From positions 80,001 to 144,000 of the forward strand of contig CAJNDS010002471.1 of assembly GCA_905221605.1 (NCBI GenBank): a stretch of 64,000 nucleotides of DNA, in the 5' to 3' direction. The notes under the pieces were generated by a model, which did no database searches, was not told the origin of the DNA, and saw only the letters and a list, made by a program, of their open reading frames with translations. This stretch comes from Symbiodinium natans. Its lineage: Eukaryota > Sar > Dinophyceae > Suessiales > Symbiodiniaceae. A program made the position numbers and the translations under genes. Within the stretch, counting starts at the first letter, position 1. Every line of letters begins with the position of its first letter. Below, in pieces: positions 60,982 to 64,000 of the stretch.

Positions 60982-61077
60982 TAGGGTTTAGGGTTTAGGG
61001 TTCAGGGTTTAGGGTTTCTAGGGTTTCTAGGGTTTAGGGTTTATAGGGGTTTCGGGTTTATAGGGTTTAGGGTTTAT

Positions 61078-61450
61078 AACATGCGGCACTGGAATGTCGG
61101 GCCTGCCAGGGCAAGGGTTTAGGGTTTAGGGTTTAGGGTTTAGGGTTTAGGGTTTAGGGTTTAGGGTTTAGGGTTTAGGGTTCAGGGTTCAGGGTTTAGG
61201 GTTTGTAGGGTTTCTAGGGTTTAGGGTTTATAGGGGTTTAGGGTTTATAGGGTCGGGCCTGCCAGGGCAAGGGTTTAGGGTTTAGGGTTTAGGGTTTAGG
61301 GTTTAGGGTTTAGGGTTTAAGGTTTAGGGTTTAGAGTTTAGGGTTTGTAGGGTTTCTAGGGTTTAGGGTTTATAGGGGTTTAGGGTTTATAGGGTTTAGG
61401 GTTTATAACATGCGGCACTGGAATGCCGGGCCTGCCAGGGCAAGGGTTAA
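61078..61450 (+). repeat. Composite tandem repeat, about 165-175 bp units
   Basis: Three starts of the same unit: CATGCGGCACTGGAATGTCG at about 61081, a partial one (GTCGGGCCTGCCAGGGCAAG) at 61252, and CATGCGGCACTGGAATGCCG at about 61409. Each is followed by TTTAGGG units and GTTTCTAGGG or GTTTATAGGG variants. Confidence 0.5.
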
Positions 61451-63151
61451 GGGTTAAGGGTTAAGGGTTAAGGGTTTAGGGTTTAGGGTTCAGGGTTTCT
61501 AGGGTTTTGTAGGGTTTCTAGGTTTCTAGGGTTTCTAGGGTTTCTAGGGTTTAGGGTTTATAGGGGTTTAGGGTTTATAGAGTTTAGGGTTTATAAGGTT
61601 GATAGGGTTTATAGGGTGTTTAGGGTTTATAGGGTTTAGGGTTTCGGGTTTAGGGAGGCTCTGAGCATTTAGGACGGATGTTTTGTGCTTTTGGGTCAAA
61701 CGGTCAACACTTTCTCTCTCTATCTTGCTTGAGTCTCGGAAGTATTTCTGGCTGTTTTTCCACAAGGTCTGTCATTAAGTGCCGTCGAAAGAACTTTGTC
61801 CCTGGAGTGGACATTGTTGGAATCTGAAAGGATGCGCTTGACCGCTACAGAAGGCCCTGGCACCCGTTTTTGACGCGCTCGTACAGGGCTGGAAGGCAAC
61901 TGTGTCTAGAAGTCTGTCTATAGAACACAATCCCAATCATAATAACAATAATAATAATAATATTTAATAAGAGGAATAGTAATTAAACTTAAAAGGGTAG
62001 ACGTAGGGGGGTCAAAGGTGCCAAAGTTCCTAGTTAATAGGAAACAAACCATGTAAAACCTTTCGAGCCAAGCAGCGAAGAGCTTACCGGCTTCGGGGCT
62101 CCAGATGGGCTTCAGGTTTCGGCACAACATAACTCTCATTTTTTAATAGAATTTCCAGTGTCCCTAAATAGCCTACACCTTTGAACACATAGCTTCTCTG
62201 GAGCACATCGTAACGCCATCCTAAGCACCAGACCTACAAATCTTCTGCGTAGCTGTTGAAGCAGTGTGTCTCAATGGCGAATGGTTTGGGGGCATGCCAG
62301 TCGCACAAAACACTAATCATGCAAGGGAAGTAGAGGGCCACAGGTACAGAACACAATGGATGCCATGAGTTCAACGAACTTCAATTCACGAACTTCACAG
62401 GAACGGAAGGACAGAAATCACTTTGGAACACTGTAGTCGTGAAGTGTTGCTTCAGGCGTAGTATTCATTTTGAAAAAGTTAGCGCGACATTCAAGTGACA
62501 CAAGACCTTTCATGGAGTGTGCATGGCTTCATAATGATGTCGTTGACAACGGCCCCAAACGGTGCAGGATGCGTACATCCCAGGTTTGCTTCTGCTCTGG
62601 AATGTTTACTTTACATTAGCTTGGTGGAAACGACCAGGTTTGGTGGATGCTTGGCTTGTCAGCTTTGCTTCGGATCAAGAATGCGACTCGGGTGTTGGAT
62701 CGTCGCTACTGCAGGCCTGCCCGAATTCAGGTAGAAGGTCTAGGCCGTTTCGGGCTTGAGAGTTCAGGTTTAGGTTTTGTATACTGGTGGAAGATGGTCG
62801 AACTTATACGACCACCCGCGAACATCCACTGTATCGAAGAACTTTTGTTGCCGCACCTACGGATAAGACCACCAAACCCCAAACCCCAAACCCCAAAACC
62901 CAAACCCAAAACCCAAACCCCAAACCCTAAAAAAAACCCAAACCCTAAACCCCAAAACCCAAAACCCAAACCCTAAAACCCCAAACCCAAACCCCAGACC
63001 CTAAACCCTGCTAAACCCTGAAGGGGAAGAGAGCAGAGGGATCCGAGGCGCAATTCCATGGGCTCCAGCAGGCCGGACTGATTCACGTCGAAGCCTGGGC
63101 CGAAGTCAACTCTGGGAGACCCTCCAAGAATTTGCGGGGGAAGTCGGGCCC

Positions 63152-63303
63152 CAAACCCTAAACCCTAAACCCTAAACCCTAAACCCTAAACCCTCAACCC
63201 TAAACCCTAAACCCTAAACCCTAAACCCTAAACCCTAAACCCTAAACCCTAAACCCTATAACCCTAAACCCTATAACCCTAAACCCTATTACCCTAAACC
63301 CTA
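63152..63303 (-). repeat. Telomeric array with CCCTATA variants
   Basis: About sixteen CCCTAAA units, then three longer units CCCTAAACCCTATAA or TATTA. Confidence 0.5.
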
Positions 63304-63581
63304 CACCGATATTGCCTGTAAAGAGGTGGTGTAGAACAGAAGTGCAGTGGGGTATTTTTTGCAGTGGGCTTGACTCGATTTTTAGGGGTCGGCACTTGCG
63401 CTCGGAGAACTGCACTTCCAAAGTCCCTAAACCCTAAACCCTAAACCCTAAACCCTAAACCCTAACCCTAAACCCTAAACCCTAAACCCTAAACCCTCAG
63501 AAACAAGCATTTAGGGTTTCGGGTTAAGGCTTGGGAGCCCCCAGTAACCATACTATAAAAACGGCATGCATTTTGGGGTTG

Positions 63582-63679
63582 GTTTAGGGTTTAGGGTTTA
63601 GGGTTTAGGGTTTAGGGTTTAGGGTTTAGGGTTTAGGGTTTAGGGTTTAGGGTTTAGGGTTTAGGGTTTAGGGTTTAGG
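63582..63679 (+). repeat. Telomeric array (TTTAGGG)n
   Basis: About fourteen perfect TTTAGGG units. Confidence 0.5.
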
Positions 63680-64000
63680 CAACCCAGAACCAAAAAAGGC
63701 AAAGGGTACCACTGGGCTACCATGGAAACAAGCGTTTAGGGGCTCTCCTCGCGGTGGGATGGACTGGCCTGGGGCATGAGACCCTCCCAGCTTGGTGGGT
63801 GCTCGCAGATCAGCGAAGGCCGTGCTGTAAACTCTGACCTCCGATGCTCTAGATCCTACTAGGTTGCCCAGTAACCCAGGATTAAAAAGGGTGCCCTTTT
63901 ATGCTGAAAAGGGTTGATAAGGAAACCTAAACCCCCCCAAAAAGGGAATAAGGGTACTACAGGGCATAATTGGCCCAGAACCCCCTCCGTTTTTGCTTTC

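Larger units (their letters stand above)
60982..64000. other. Right flank: composite telomeric array, AT-rich spacer, telomeric tracts
   Basis: 60982-61660 is composite telomeric sequence. 61660-62860 has no supported gene; 61925-61980 is an AATA-rich tract. 62870-63000 is CCCCAAA/CCCAAA variant repeat. Telomeric arrays lie at 63152-63303, 63424-63498 and 63582-63679. The end (63860-64000) has an A/G-rich inverted repeat related to 25240-25315. Confidence 0.5.

Noticed and set aside
62724-62976. Frames rich in Pro/Lys or Gly/Phe
   Set aside because: Translations of CCCCAAA/CCCAAA variant repeats.
1-64000. Window as a true chromosome end
   Set aside because: Telomeric arrays occur in both orientations throughout, are short and alternate with coding segments; none is terminal.

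Overview
The window looks like nuclear DNA of a dinoflagellate, most like Suessiales/Symbiodiniaceae. Four things point there: TTTAGGG-type telomeric repeats scattered in both orientations through almost the whole window; genes cut into tiny exons whose introns use GA, GC or GT donors and mostly AG|G acceptors; many short inverted-repeat elements; and a Ty1/Copia element whose LTR contains a tail resembling the dinoflagellate spliced leader. No rRNA, tRNA, CRISPR or prokaryote-type operon was recognised.

Layout. 1.2-6.6 kb (minus strand): a spliced gene for a TMEM65-like, probably mitochondrial, membrane protein fused to two GAF domains. At least three of its introns are copies of one ~115-bp inverted-repeat element (introner-like). 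7-50 kb: a mosaic of short coding segments separated by telomeric-repeat arrays. Two multi-exon models on the minus strand (17.16-18.22 kb and 18.28-18.95 kb) and several two-exon models (11.07-11.35, 15.39-15.75, 15.78-15.94, 29.16-29.64, 32.29-32.62 kb) keep reading phase across junctions. In these the telomeric array is the intron, or supplies the donor (GTTTAGGG), the acceptor (TTTAG|G) or the CCCTAAA tract before the acceptor. Many single exons have the same setting. 51.05-60.98 kb: a nearly intact Copia retrotransposon with 229-bp LTRs (1 mismatch) and a TAGGG target duplication, inserted into a composite telomeric tandem array. 61-64 kb: more of that array and telomeric tracts.

The Copia element carries Gag with CCCH and CCHC zinc fingers, two consecutive retropepsin-like domains, a domain with C5-methyltransferase-like motifs, integrase, a domain with TET/JBP-like 2OG-Fe(II) dioxygenase motifs, reverse transcriptase, RNase H and a membrane-anchored tail. 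Its reading frame is broken at three places, one of which coincides with a canonical -1 slippery heptamer.

The two most unusual features are telomeric repeats acting as introns and a retrotransposon that appears to encode both a DNA methyltransferase-like and a DNA-base dioxygenase-like domain. Exon models outside the GAF gene rest on frame, phase and splice signals only, with no transcript evidence; some short ones are probably wrong.
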